Origin: a virus
Length of the DNA stretch: 36,477 nucleotides
Virus record (IMG/VR): IMGVR_UViG_3300030339_000137
Location: 1-36,477 of that record
Direction: 5' to 3' (one strand)
In this document: positions 1-7,704 of the stretch, piece after piece
How the letters are laid out: every line of letters starts with the position of its first letter
Numbering within the stretch: the stretch's first letter is position 1
Translations under genes and position numbers: made by a program
Notes under the pieces: generated by a model
Seen by the model: the letters and a program-made list of their open reading frames with translations, nothing else
Told to the model about the DNA's origin: nothing
Database searches by the model: none

Positions 1-81
1 GCCCCGGCGTTTAGGCGGCGAGGACGGCTTTTTTGTGAGCGACGACGAAAGCCCAGTTGGCGCCGTCATCATCTCGCCACT

Positions 82-100
82 ACCTACCCAGTCGGTAGGT
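82..100. repeat. 7-bp perfect inverted repeat upstream of the terminase genes
   Basis: ACCTACC at 82-88 is complementary to GGTAGGT at 94-100 across a 5-nt loop. It lies in the 164-nt leader before the small terminase gene. Phages with lambda-type terminases often have their packaging site here, so it could be part of a recognition site, a leader hairpin or an operator. Nothing else recognisable was seen in 1-164. Confidence 0.4.
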
Positions 101-164
101 GTTTGCCCATCTCACCGGTGGGCATCCGTTGACGACCCGGCCGTCTGTAGAAAGACCCACCAAC

Positions 165-878
165 ATGGCCCTAGGCTACAAGAACTCCTACAACTACTAC
201 TCGAGGCGCTTTAATATACCCGTGAGCACGGCCGTGCGCTGGTGCAAGCAGGGAGCGCCCATGGACAATGACAAGAAGCTCGAGCTGTGGGTGATGGCCA
301 AGCGCTCTCGGCCGAAGGGTTTTCGCATCCCGAGGGCTCCGCAGGAGGAAACGCCTGCCGGTTCGGCGGGCAAAGAGCCTGCCAGTCCCTCCGTGAGGGT
401 TCCGCAGCCCCTTCTGGACCTTCCAGTCCCCCCCAGCGCTCTGGTTCGGGGTCTGCGAGGAGAGATCGAGCGCCTCGAGGAGGAGTGCATCACCAACTAT
501 GAGCTCTACCAGGCGGCCACTCGGTCTGACCCGCCGCAGCCTGTGCTCTTGCAGACCTACCACAAGCTCTGGATGGACTCACAGGATGCCCTCCGTAAGA
601 TGCGCAAGGACACGCCGAAGTCTGAGCAGGACGACAAGCGCGCTCTGGACCGGGAGGATGTAGTCGGGGCGCAGACCCGAGCCCTGAAGGAGTTCAAGAC
701 CCGACTCGAGATGTTGCCCCGCCGCATGGTGCTCGTCTCCAAGGGTCTCACTCCGGGTGCCCTAGAGAAGCGCTGGTCAGACGAGATTGCGCTAGTCGTG
801 GGAGACCTACGGGTCGCTTTCGCTCGAGCGGTAGGCGTTGAGGTAGGGAAAGGAGAGCAAGATGGCCACGAAGGCTGA
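165..878 (+). CDS. Terminase small subunit (Nu1-like DNA-packaging protein)
   Basis: This is probably the DNA-recognition subunit of the packaging motor, which binds the packaging site and brings the large subunit to it. It has 237 residues from the ATG at 165. A longer frame opens at 99, but its extra residues look like translated leader. Residues about 10-31 read as a helix-turn-helix (tyrosine-rich start, then NIPVSTAVRWCKQGAP). A Pro/Ala-rich linker and a charged helical C-terminal half follow, the latter probably for oligomerisation. The 3' end overlaps the large terminase gene by 17 nt, and this position supports the call more than similarity does. The leader is A/C-rich (cccaccaac) with no Shine-Dalgarno. 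Confidence 0.7.
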   Translation: MALGYKNSYNYYSRRFNIPVSTAVRWCKQGAPMDNDKKLELWVMAKRSRPKGFRIPRAPQEETPAGSAGKEPASPSVRVPQPLLDLPVPPSALVRGLRGEIERLEEECITNYELYQAATRSDPPQPVLLQTYHKLWMDSQDALRKMRKDTPKSEQDDKRALDREDVVGAQTRALKEFKTRLEMLPRRMVLVSKGLTPGALEKRWSDEIALVVGDLRVAFARAVGVEVGKGEQDGHEG

Positions 879-2673
879 GGAACTGTTGGCCCAGGTCTGC
901 TTCGACACTCTCCGACCCCGCACTCGGCAGGAGTGCGATCACTGGTCCGAGGCGCACATCCGCCTGTCTGAGCGCTTCTCCCCGAACCCCGGGCGGCTGA
1001 GTCTAGACTTCCTGCCGTTCATGCGGCAGCCCCACATCTGGTTCTCTGACCCCGAGGTGAATCAGATCACTGGCGTGGCTTGCGTGCAGATCGGCAAGAC
1101 GACCTGGATGGCGGACTGCGCCATGTACGCCATCGCGGAGGACCCGGGACCGATAATGTATGTCACATCGACCGGGGACAACGGCAAGTCGTGGGTGGAG
1201 CGCGAGTTCCAACCTCGTGTCGAGGACTGCGACGCTGTGCGGGAACTCAAACCGGACAACGCCGATGACTTTAAGAAGATGGAGATGCACTTCAAGACGT
1301 GCACCTTCCGCGTGGTCGGGTCTAACTCTCCAGCCAACCTGGCCTCTCGCCCCATTCGCTATCTATTCGCCGACGAGGTGGACAAGTGGCCCAAGGAGAA
1401 CGGCGCCGAGGCTCCATCTCTGGACCTGGCCCGAGCTCGTACGACGCGGTACGAGCACATCCGCAAGATCGTAGTAGCGTCGACGCCCACCACGGAGTCC
1501 GGCACGGTGTGGGTGGAGTTCCTGAAGGGCAGTCAGCACAAGTTCTTCGTGCCGTGCCCGCACTGCGGCCACAAGCAGGAGTTGCACTTCACCTACACGA
1601 GCAAGGACGGCGGCCTCTACATCCCAAAGGACGCCAAGGACAAGCGCACCGGCCTGTGGGACCTAGACCGCGTGGCTCGCGAGACTACCTACGTCTGTGA
1701 GGAGTGCCGAGAGCACATTAAGCAGGATGAGGCCCCTGCGATGCTCTTGGCCGGCGAGTGGAAGCAGACCAACCCACACGCTCCGCGCAACCACATCTCC
1801 TGGCAGATCAGCGCGCTCTACTCCATGAGCTGGGGCGCTCTGGCCCTCGCATTCTTGGAGCGCAAGGACACCGTGGGGGGCCTGCACGACTTCTACAACA
1901 ACTTCCTGGGCTTGCCCTTTCAGAGGCAGGCCGCGGCCGTGACGCAGACCGCGGTGGAACGGGTGCGGGACGCCTCACCACGCTACGCCCTGGGCGAACT
2001 CATCATAAAGCCGCTGATGATTACCATGACAGTGGACGTGCAGCAGACCGAGTTCTGGTGGACGCACTGCGCTTGGTCAGATGATGGCAAGTGCTACCTG
2101 CTGGACTACGGGTCTTCGCCCTCATTCGACGACTTGATGGTGCTGGTGAACAAGACCTACACGCTCAAGGGTACTGACGAGAAGTTCCCGATCCTCATCG
2201 GGCTCATCGACTCCGGCTACAAGGCCAAGCGCGAGTCCGGTATCTACGACTTCTGCTACGCCTCTGGCGGCCGTTTCGTTCCGGCGCAGGGTAGGTCCAC
2301 GGCGCACGGCTTCTTCGTGCCGGTCCGAGAGTCCACCTTCCTGCACAGGCAACGAGCTATGACGTTGGTGCAGTTCAACGACTCCATGTTCAAACAGGAG
2401 TTGTACCATCGGCACATCAATGAACGCGACGGTAAACTGTTACTGCCCTTCGACGTCGGAGCTAACTTCGTCGAGCACATGACTGGCGAGAAGTTGGTGG
2501 AGAAGACCAACGAGCGCGGACAGACCGAGTGGGTTTGGATCGAGGTGGGTCCCAACCATCTCGGCGACTGCATGAAGGAGCAGTTGGTCATCTCTCACCA
2601 AATGCTGGAGGTACTGGCCAAGCTCAAGGAGACGCAGGAGGCCAACGCGCAGACGTCGGCGACGCAGAGTTGA
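862..2673 (+). CDS. Terminase large subunit, lambda GpA family
   Basis: This is the ATPase-nuclease that cuts concatemeric DNA and pumps it into the prohead. It has 603 residues, normal for the GpA family. The ATPase domain has a deviant Walker A (VQIGKT, about 75-80) and a Walker B ending in DE at 171-172 (LFADEVDKW). An inserted zinc-ribbon-like unit has CPHC at 232-235 and CEEC at 279-282. The C-terminal RNase H-like nuclease begins near MTMTVDVQ, with candidate acidic residues D392 and D450 (GLIDSGYKAK). A good Shine-Dalgarno (aaaggaga) precedes the ATG. The start overlaps the small subunit gene, so the two are probably translationally coupled. Confidence 0.95.
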   Translation: MATKAEELLAQVCFDTLRPRTRQECDHWSEAHIRLSERFSPNPGRLSLDFLPFMRQPHIWFSDPEVNQITGVACVQIGKTTWMADCAMYAIAEDPGPIMYVTSTGDNGKSWVEREFQPRVEDCDAVRELKPDNADDFKKMEMHFKTCTFRVVGSNSPANLASRPIRYLFADEVDKWPKENGAEAPSLDLARARTTRYEHIRKIVVASTPTTESGTVWVEFLKGSQHKFFVPCPHCGHKQELHFTYTSKDGGLYIPKDAKDKRTGLWDLDRVARETTYVCEECREHIKQDEAPAMLLAGEWKQTNPHAPRNHISWQISALYSMSWGALALAFLERKDTVGGLHDFYNNFLGLPFQRQAAAVTQTAVERVRDASPRYALGELIIKPLMITMTVDVQQTEFWWTHCAWSDDGKCYLLDYGSSPSFDDLMVLVNKTYTLKGTDEKFPILIGLIDSGYKAKRESGIYDFCYASGGRFVPAQGRSTAHGFFVPVRESTFLHRQRAMTLVQFNDSMFKQELYHRHINERDGKLLLPFDVGANFVEHMTGEKLVEKTNERGQTEWVWIEVGPNHLGDCMKEQLVISHQMLEVLAKLKETQEANAQTSATQS

Positions 2674-2691
2674 CGGTGACGACTGCTCATG
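2670..2691 (+). promoter_or_regulatory. TTGACG-N13-ATG element
   Basis: TTGACG at 2670-2675 lies exactly 13 nt before the ATG at 2689. The last T of the preceding codon and the TGA stop of the terminase gene lie inside it, so part of the match could be chance. It is the weakest of five similarly spaced elements in the late region. Its function is unknown. Confidence 0.25.
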
Positions 2692-2979
2692 GCTGCATCC
2701 TCAAAGTTCGTTCAAGCACTCATCACCTTCGCCAGTGAGTGCCCAGAGAATCTGCAGGCGATCCGGAACCTCAGGGACCGGGCGATGCAGGAAGTATTGG
2801 GCACTCCCGACGGTACCTTGGTCTCTCAGATCCAGGGTATGATGAACGGCAAGCAGTTCCAGTTCAAAGTGGATCGACCGCTCTCTGAGCTGCTTGGGGA
2901 GGTGGACGAGGTGCTCCGCACTGTCAGCGGAGACCTGATCCGCGTCACTACGATGGACTTCACCATGATTCGACTCTAA
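2689..2979 (+). CDS. Small protein between terminase and portal (gpW position)
   Basis: I do not recognise this 96-residue protein from sequence. It is mixed polar and helical, with no cysteine cluster and no membrane segment. In lambda the head-completion protein gpW (68 residues) lies at this point between terminase and portal, so a head-joining or portal-associated role is a reasonable guess from position only. It starts 15 nt after the terminase stop and ends 5 nt before the portal start, so it is part of the same transcript. No clear Shine-Dalgarno precedes it. Confidence 0.6.
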   Translation: MAASSKFVQALITFASECPENLQAIRNLRDRAMQEVLGTPDGTLVSQIQGMMNGKQFQFKVDRPLSELLGEVDEVLRTVSGDLIRVTTMDFTMIRL

Positions 2980-2984
2980 CTACC

Positions 2985-4535
2985 ATGAACTTCCTCCAAG
3001 AGAAACTCATCAAACCACTGGCGCAGAGCATCGTAGCCTGGAGCGGCTTCTCATCCTTCGGCGGCGCCAACTACACCTCTAGTCGCTCCTTCGCTCCCTA
3101 CTTTCCGCTCGACGCCCGCCGCGAGGTGGACACCTGGACTCGAGTCGAGCTGCTTCGTAAGTTCAGGTGGTTGCGCAACAACGTCGGACTAGTGCGGCGA
3201 CTGGTGAATGGCACGGCTCGCTATTCTGTCGGCGGGGGCATCATTCCCCGCTCCACTACGACGGATGAGACCTGGAACAAACTGTCTGACGCCTGGTTCG
3301 ACAACTGGGCCTCCAACAAGAAGGTCTGCGACATCGAGGGGCGGCACAACTTCTGGGCCATGCAGCGGCAATGCGCCCGTGGTGTGGTCGGTGATGGGGA
3401 GATGTTCACGCAGCTCATCGGCAACATGGAGGGAACTCACCCCGACGACACTGTGCTCGGAACCCCGCAGTTGCAGAACTACGAGAGTCACGAGATCGCA
3501 GACAGCAGCTCCAAACCCGATGATACTGTCGACGGGTTGGTGCTCAACAAGTACAATAAGGCGACTGCCTACAGGGTCATCGTCGATCAGAGTGGCAATT
3601 ACGTCGACATTCCAGCCGAGGCCATGGTCCACGCCTACGACCCGGAACGCATAGGACAGCTTCGAGGCATCACGTGGCTGTACCATGGGGTGAACTCACT
3701 CATCGACATCATGGACCTGGGGGCACTCGAGAAGCAGTCCGTCAAGGTCCACTCCATGCTCGCCGTGGCCGTGAAGAACAAGGCAGGTGAGGCTGGAGGC
3801 ACAGGACTCACGGGCACTCTGCAGACACTGGTGACAAAGGCGCAGAAGCAGGCCAATCCCACACTGCAGCAGGCCACTCTAGAGAAGGCCTTCGGTGGCG
3901 GCATGATTCCTTGGCTCAACTCAGATGAGGAGCTGCAGCTCCTCACCTCCAATCGGCCCTCGCCGACTTTCACGGGCTTCCTGGACTGGCTGGTGCGCGA
4001 CATCGCCTGGGGATTCGGCACCTCTCCCGAGTTCGTGTGGTCTCTGGCGGGCATGGGGGGCGCGAATACGCGCATGATTCTGGAGGACGCGCAGTGGTTC
4101 TTCCAGGAGGTTCAGCAGATTGTGATCGAGTCCTGGTCCGCCCCCATTCGCACTTGGGTCCTGGCTAAGGCCATGAAGATGAATGAGCGCGACTCTGCCC
4201 TGGGCATCCCACGCTGCAAGGACCCTCAGTGGTGGAACTGCACCTGGCAGGTGCCCCCTCGCATCACGGTCGATCAGGGGCGGGACGGTCAACTCGAGAT
4301 CGATCGACTGCTCGTGGGCTTCAACACCATCGAGGACTACTGGTCCGCCCGCGGTCATGATGGGCGAGAGAAGATCGTGGCTCGTATTCGCGAAGTGAAG
4401 TTCGCGCAGGAGCAGTGCGCGAAGGAAGGGGTGCGCTATGAGGACGTATTCCCCCCGCAGGCCGGCGCGGCCGCGAAGACCAAGGCGGAGTCCGCACCTG
4501 GAGGCGGCGCGGGTGCGGCGGGGTTGGCAGCGTAG
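2985..4535 (+). CDS. Portal protein, lambda gpB-like family
   Basis: Portal proteins form the dodecameric ring at one capsid vertex through which DNA enters and leaves, and which nucleates head assembly. The protein has 516 residues, close to lambda gpB (533). Features typical of this family are an N-terminal stretch with FRWLRNNVGLVRRLVNGTARYSV-like arginine-rich text (about 60-83), a central MVHAYDPERIGQLRGITWL segment, and a GTSPEFVWSL motif with an aromatic-rich surround in the C-terminal third. The extreme C-terminus is Ala/Gly-rich. The gene sits between the terminase and the S49 protease, as in lambda. The leader is short (ctaactacc), without a Shine-Dalgarno. Confidence 0.92.
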   Translation: MNFLQEKLIKPLAQSIVAWSGFSSFGGANYTSSRSFAPYFPLDARREVDTWTRVELLRKFRWLRNNVGLVRRLVNGTARYSVGGGIIPRSTTTDETWNKLSDAWFDNWASNKKVCDIEGRHNFWAMQRQCARGVVGDGEMFTQLIGNMEGTHPDDTVLGTPQLQNYESHEIADSSSKPDDTVDGLVLNKYNKATAYRVIVDQSGNYVDIPAEAMVHAYDPERIGQLRGITWLYHGVNSLIDIMDLGALEKQSVKVHSMLAVAVKNKAGEAGGTGLTGTLQTLVTKAQKQANPTLQQATLEKAFGGGMIPWLNSDEELQLLTSNRPSPTFTGFLDWLVRDIAWGFGTSPEFVWSLAGMGGANTRMILEDAQWFFQEVQQIVIESWSAPIRTWVLAKAMKMNERDSALGIPRCKDPQWWNCTWQVPPRITVDQGRDGQLEIDRLLVGFNTIEDYWSARGHDGREKIVARIREVKFAQEQCAKEGVRYEDVFPPQAGAAAKTKAESAPGGGAGAAGLAA

Positions 4536-4546
4536 CTTCTACAGTT

Positions 4547-5383
4547 ATGAAAGACTACCCACATATCGTCAGTCAGGTGTACTCCGGCATCTGGTGCATC
4601 TTGCCGGAGACCTTCCAAGCCATCGAGTCCACTCTGCGGACGCACATGAATGGCTATCCCGGGCAGGTGGTGGCGTTGGACGCCGCCAAGCAGGAGAAGA
4701 AGCCCATGATGCGTATGAACGCCGGGCAGGGTATCGGGGTCCTCAGCGTGGAGGGCATACTCGGCAAGCGTCTATCCTCCCTGGAGACCCTGTGTGGCGG
4801 TGTCGACGTGAACGACGTGGTGAATGCCGCTCGCACGTTGGCCGCCGACCCCAAGGTGGGGACCATCGTGATGGACATCTCCTCGCCCGGCGGCGTGGTC
4901 ACGGGCATCCCCGAAGCCTATTCCGCCCTGTGCCAGATCGCTAAGGACAAGACTTTGATCGCCTACTCCGATACACAGATGTGCTCAGCGGCCATGTGGC
5001 TAGGCGCCGCGGCGCACTCTCGCTACTGCGCGCGCTCAGCGGACCTCGGCAGCATCGGGGTGTACACCGTACAGTTGGACAAGTCCAAGCAATTGGAGAA
5101 CGCCGGGGTGAACGTTCAAGCGGTTCAGGCGGGCAAGTATAAGACTGCGGGTGCCCCATGGCGCCCCCTCACTGCAGAGGAGCGCGCTCTGATCCAGTCT
5201 CGGGTGGACGACGTGTATAAGAATTTCACTGACGCGATGCGGGCGGCCTGCCCGGGCGTCTCCGACGACACCATGCAGGGGCAGGTGTTCCGGGGCCCTC
5301 GCGCTGTGGAGGCGGGTCTCGCCGACGGCACCTACGACTCTCTTGACGACCTCATCGCCGCTCTGCTTGACACGCAGCGTTGA
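4547..5383 (+). CDS. S49 family prohead protease (SppA/gpC-like)
   Basis: This is a ClpP-fold serine peptidase that probably matures the prohead by digesting scaffold and clipping head proteins. The 278 residues correspond to the C-terminal catalytic half of SppA or to lambda gpC. The core reads VGTIVMDISSPGGVV at about 104-118, followed by the nucleophile region QMCSAAMWLGAAAH with S147, then GSIGVYT, and the general-base region GKYKTAG with K199. S147 and K199 form the expected Ser-Lys dyad. The protein stops soon after the catalytic domain, and a separate coiled-coil protein follows 3 nt downstream. That arrangement resembles a protease and its scaffold encoded separately instead of as a nested pair. 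Confidence 0.9.
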   Translation: MKDYPHIVSQVYSGIWCILPETFQAIESTLRTHMNGYPGQVVALDAAKQEKKPMMRMNAGQGIGVLSVEGILGKRLSSLETLCGGVDVNDVVNAARTLAADPKVGTIVMDISSPGGVVTGIPEAYSALCQIAKDKTLIAYSDTQMCSAAMWLGAAAHSRYCARSADLGSIGVYTVQLDKSKQLENAGVNVQAVQAGKYKTAGAPWRPLTAEERALIQSRVDDVYKNFTDAMRAACPGVSDDTMQGQVFRGPRAVEAGLADGTYDSLDDLIAALLDTQR

Positions 5384-5386
5384 CCT

Positions 5387-5848
5387 ATGGACCTTGTCGC
5401 CATCAACAAACAGCTGACCGCCGACCTCGCCACCATTACCGGTGAGCGGGACCAGGCGCGAACCGACCTCGCCACCCTCACCGGTGAGCGCGATCAAGCA
5501 CGAACCGACCTCGCCGCGGCCAACACCGCGCGGGAGACCGCTGAGACCACTCTCACCACCGTGACCGGTGAACGGGACCAGACTCGCACCGACCTCACGG
5601 CGGCCCAGGAGCGCATCGAAGCGCTCAAGGGGCAAGTGGGCGCGCTCGAGGCGCGCACCCCTGGCGACGAGGCCCTGGCGGCCATCGCGGCGGCCGGCGC
5701 ACCCGCCGTCACCAAGGCGCCTAACACGGACGCGAACACCGGCAAGACGCTCCTCGAACAGTACAACGAACTCTCCGCCAAGGACCCGAAGAAGGCCGCG
5801 GAGTTCTACGCCACGCACGGGTATGAGAAGATCATGGGCGGGCACTGA
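5387..5848 (+). CDS. Coiled-coil scaffold candidate with 14-residue repeats
   Basis: This 153-residue protein lies between the prohead protease and the major capsid gene, the classic position of a head scaffold. Residues about 15-85 are built from 14-residue units (two heptads each), recognisable by repeated TGERDQARTDL blocks. An Ala-rich middle follows, and the short C-terminal domain contains LLEQYNELSAKDPKKAAEFY and ends in a basic/glycine tail. C-terminal ends of this style (tyrosine, DPK, AAEFY) are seen in capsid-binding ends of scaffolds and protease-linked scaffolds, but this is my reading and not a database match. A decoration protein is the alternative. The gene starts 3 nt after the protease stop. 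Confidence 0.65.
   Translation: MDLVAINKQLTADLATITGERDQARTDLATLTGERDQARTDLAAANTARETAETTLTTVTGERDQTRTDLTAAQERIEALKGQVGALEARTPGDEALAAIAAAGAPAVTKAPNTDANTGKTLLEQYNELSAKDPKKAAEFYATHGYEKIMGGH
5438..5605 (+). repeat. 42-nt in-phase tandem repeat inside the scaffold candidate
   Basis: The block ACCGGTGAGCG begins at 5438 and 5480, and a slightly changed copy begins at 5564. The intervals are 42 nt and 2 x 42 nt, so a degenerate unit occupies 5522-5563. Each unit encodes 14 residues, that is two heptads, consistent with repeat-driven lengthening of a coiled coil. Confidence 0.8.
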
Positions 5849-5901
5849 GCTGACATCAACAGGTAGACTGACGCTCATCGCAGCAACAAAAACACACATC
5901 T

Positions 5902-6849
5902 ATGGCTAACTCACTCGGCACACTGAACGGAACCATCGTGGCGCAACGCGTCCTGGAGTTCCTTCGGCTCATGTTCCCGGCGCTCACTCGCATCGCCTCC
6001 AATTACAGCGATGAGCGTCTCCTGTTCAACCAGACGTTGGTGACCCGCGTTCCGGTCGTAGGCTCGGCCAACGACTATGACCAGGCCAACGGCTACGTCT
6101 CGCAGAACAGCAACACCGTCGACGTCCCGATCAAGATCGACCACCACAAGCACGTGTCGATCTCCTTCAACGACCAGGAGGTCTCCAGCACGAACCGCAA
6201 TCTGATCGACGAGCAGGCAGCTCCGGCCGCCTACGCCCTCGGTCTCGACCTGTTCACCTACGTCTTTGGTCTGGTGACCGGCGCAAACATCCCGAACGAG
6301 TTCGTCACCGCGACGGCCAACTACGCTCGGCCCACGGTCACGACCATCAACGGCATCCTCAACAAGCGCGGCGTGTCCCCACTCGGTCGCTTCGGCCTGG
6401 TCAGTTCGGCCGCCTACGCGAATCTCGCCGACGACATCACGATCGTCGGCAATCAGAATAACCCGACGTCGAACACGATCGCGACTGGCGTCCTGACCAA
6501 CGTCCACGGCGTCGACATCATCGAACTGCCGTTCATGAACTCGGCCACGGCGGAGAAGCTTAACGGCTTCTTCGGCAACAAGTCGGCGCTCGCAGTCGCT
6601 ACCTGCGTTCCGAAGGACCCCGGTCAGGTGCTCCCCGGTCTCCCCATCCCGGGCCGCATCTACACGGTAACCGACGCACTCACGGGTATGACCATCATGG
6701 TCCGTGAGTTCTACGACATGGGCAAGGGCAAGTATCAGTACACCCTCACTTGGATGTACGGCGCAGCGATCGGCATCGCCAAGGCCGGCGAACGCGTGGT
6801 CACCGCCGCCACCGCCATCGATGGCACCGTGGTGGATACCCTGGCGTAA
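5902..6849 (+). CDS. Major capsid protein
   Basis: This 315-residue protein most likely forms the icosahedral shell. It follows the protease and scaffold candidate and is the only protein of suitable size here. The N-terminal region (VAQRVLEFLRLMFPALTRIA), the later QTLVTRVPVVG segment, and the NLIDEQAAPAAYALGLDLF helix resemble the opening of coat proteins of the P22-like branch of the HK97 fold. The C-terminal half contains TNVHGVDIIELPFMNS and an aromatic-rich strand near the end (KYQYTLTWMYGAAIG). The 53-nt leader has an A/C-rich end (gcaacaaaaacacacatct) and no Shine-Dalgarno. A strong stem-loop lies just after the gene. Confidence 0.85.
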   Translation: MANSLGTLNGTIVAQRVLEFLRLMFPALTRIASNYSDERLLFNQTLVTRVPVVGSANDYDQANGYVSQNSNTVDVPIKIDHHKHVSISFNDQEVSSTNRNLIDEQAAPAAYALGLDLFTYVFGLVTGANIPNEFVTATANYARPTVTTINGILNKRGVSPLGRFGLVSSAAYANLADDITIVGNQNNPTSNTIATGVLTNVHGVDIIELPFMNSATAEKLNGFFGNKSALAVATCVPKDPGQVLPGLPIPGRIYTVTDALTGMTIMVREFYDMGKGKYQYTLTWMYGAAIGIAKAGERVVTAATAIDGTVVDTLA

Positions 6850-6856
6850 GGACACT

Positions 6857-6899
6857 CGCGGCCGACCCACGCCCTGATCTAGTGGCAGGGTCGGCCGCG
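6857..6899 (+). terminator. 12-bp stem-loop directly after the capsid gene
   Basis: CGCGGCCGACCC at 6857-6868 is perfectly complementary to 6888-6899 across a 19-nt loop. There is no T-run after it. It may act as a partial terminator, a processing site or an mRNA 3'-end stabiliser, which would allow capsid mRNA to be more abundant than downstream tail mRNA. Confidence 0.55.
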
Positions 6900-6916
6900 C
6901 AACTACTGACAGCACA

Positions 6917-7189
6917 ATGGCACTTCGCAACTTCGCAATCGCAGTGGGTGAGAAGCGGGACGGCACTCTCGAGTGCCTGGCGATCAGTCGGCAACCCGAC
7001 GACCTGCTCAAGGTCCTCGATGATCCCGACATCGTGGACCCCGCCGAATTCAACGTCGTGGGCATCGTGAAGAACATTCACCACGTGTCCTTCCGGCGCA
7101 TCCTCGAGCAGCCCAAGATCGCTTCCAACAGCCCTGACGGCTCGGACTCTGAGTCCGACGAGGGGACCAACCAAAACGAGAAGGCTTAA
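6917..7189 (+). CDS. Small unidentified head-region protein
   Basis: This 90-residue protein is not recognised. The first 65 residues look folded (RNFAIAVGEK, then FNVVGIVKNIHHVSF), while the last 25 are acidic and serine-rich (DGSDSESDEGTNQNEKA) and probably disordered. It lies between the major capsid gene and the connector genes, so it could be a minor head or decoration protein. It stands between two strong hairpins, 6857-6899 before it and 7234-7265 after it. This suggests it forms its own small transcript segment or is regulated separately from its neighbours. Confidence 0.6.
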   Translation: MALRNFAIAVGEKRDGTLECLAISRQPDDLLKVLDDPDIVDPAEFNVVGIVKNIHHVSFRRILEQPKIASNSPDGSDSESDEGTNQNEKA

Positions 7190-7233
7190 CCCGCGGCAGT
7201 CGCTACCACAAGACATTCCAAGGGGTTGGGTCG

Positions 7234-7265
7234 ATGAGGCGTCCAGAGCAATCTGGGCGCCTCAT
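7234..7265 (+). terminator. Hairpin with GCAA tetraloop ending the head block
   Basis: ATGAGGCG (7234-7241) pairs with CGCCTCAT (7258-7265). A T-G wobble and CCAGA/TCTGG continue the stem to a GCAA loop (7248-7251), giving about 14 paired positions. GNRA loops make very stable hairpins. Only a weak T-rich tail (ttgcatt) follows, so termination is probably partial. The rest of 7190-7354 holds nothing else except the TTGACA element at 7336. Confidence 0.65.
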
Positions 7266-7335
7266 TTGCATTCTGGCCTACTACTCGCACTTCCGTCCGT
7301 CTCGGAGGCTCCCACGGGCTGTCTAGGAGACCTGA

Positions 7336-7357
7336 TTGACATCCGGCGGAGAGCATG
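7336..7357 (+). promoter_or_regulatory. TTGACA-N13-ATG element
   Basis: TTGACA at 7336-7341 lies exactly 13 nt before the ATG at 7355, and GAGC directly precedes the ATG. This is the same layout as at 8922, 15090 and 18917. It is too close to the start codon to be a -35 box for this gene. GGCGGAGAGC between them may give weak ribosome pairing. Confidence 0.35.
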
Positions 7358-7702
7358 TCCGCCTTCACTCGTCGCATGGCCAGCGCGCTGGCCCACACTA
7401 TCGCGCGCAACGCCCCAGTCTCGTTCACCTTGGACGACGTGGGTCCGTTCACGGGCGACGCCGGGGAGCGCGCTCAGGACTCCAAACTCAGGCGCGAGGG
7501 TGGTGGTGACCTGGACATCACCGACACGTGGTTGGTGGTGAGCAAGACGTCTATGTCGCAGGAGCCGCGCATCGGTGCGCAGCTCAAGGTCGTGAAGAGC
7601 GAGGCCGACCACATGCCCGAGGGGTTGGCGCTCGAGGTCAGCCACGTAGCGCAGGATGAGATCGCCTGGAAGCTGTTCCTGGTGGAACCGGCCACTGAGT
7701 AG
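7355..7702 (+). CDS. Head-tail connector candidate
   Basis: This 115-residue protein is not firmly recognised. Gene order (after capsid, before a gp10-like and a tail-terminator-like protein) and its small beta-rich appearance fit a head-closure or stopper protein of the lambda gpFII type. The segments GDLDITDTWLVVSKTSMSQEP and RIGAQLKVVKSEADHMPEGLALEV would suit a small beta-barrel. It ends 2 nt before the next gene. The start is preceded by the TTGACA-N13 element. Confidence 0.5.
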   Translation: MSAFTRRMASALAHTIARNAPVSFTLDDVGPFTGDAGERAQDSKLRREGGGDLDITDTWLVVSKTSMSQEPRIGAQLKVVKSEADHMPEGLALEVSHVAQDEIAWKLFLVEPATE

Positions 7703-7704
7703 CT

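Noticed and set aside
1-164. Minus-strand gene tail ending with NWAFVVAHKKAVLAA near position 13
   Set aside because: The text looks protein-like, but the frame has a stop about 80 nt upstream and no start codon, so no gene can be supported.
5911-7077. Long open frame of 388 codons on the minus strand
   Set aside because: It lies opposite the major capsid gene, has Arg/Val/Asp-rich shadow composition, and fits no operon. It is a mirror effect of high GC codon third positions.
7336-7357. TTGACA as a normal -35 promoter box for the gene at 7355
   Set aside because: A -10 box at 17 nt would fall inside the coding region and none is seen there. The same holds for the other copies.
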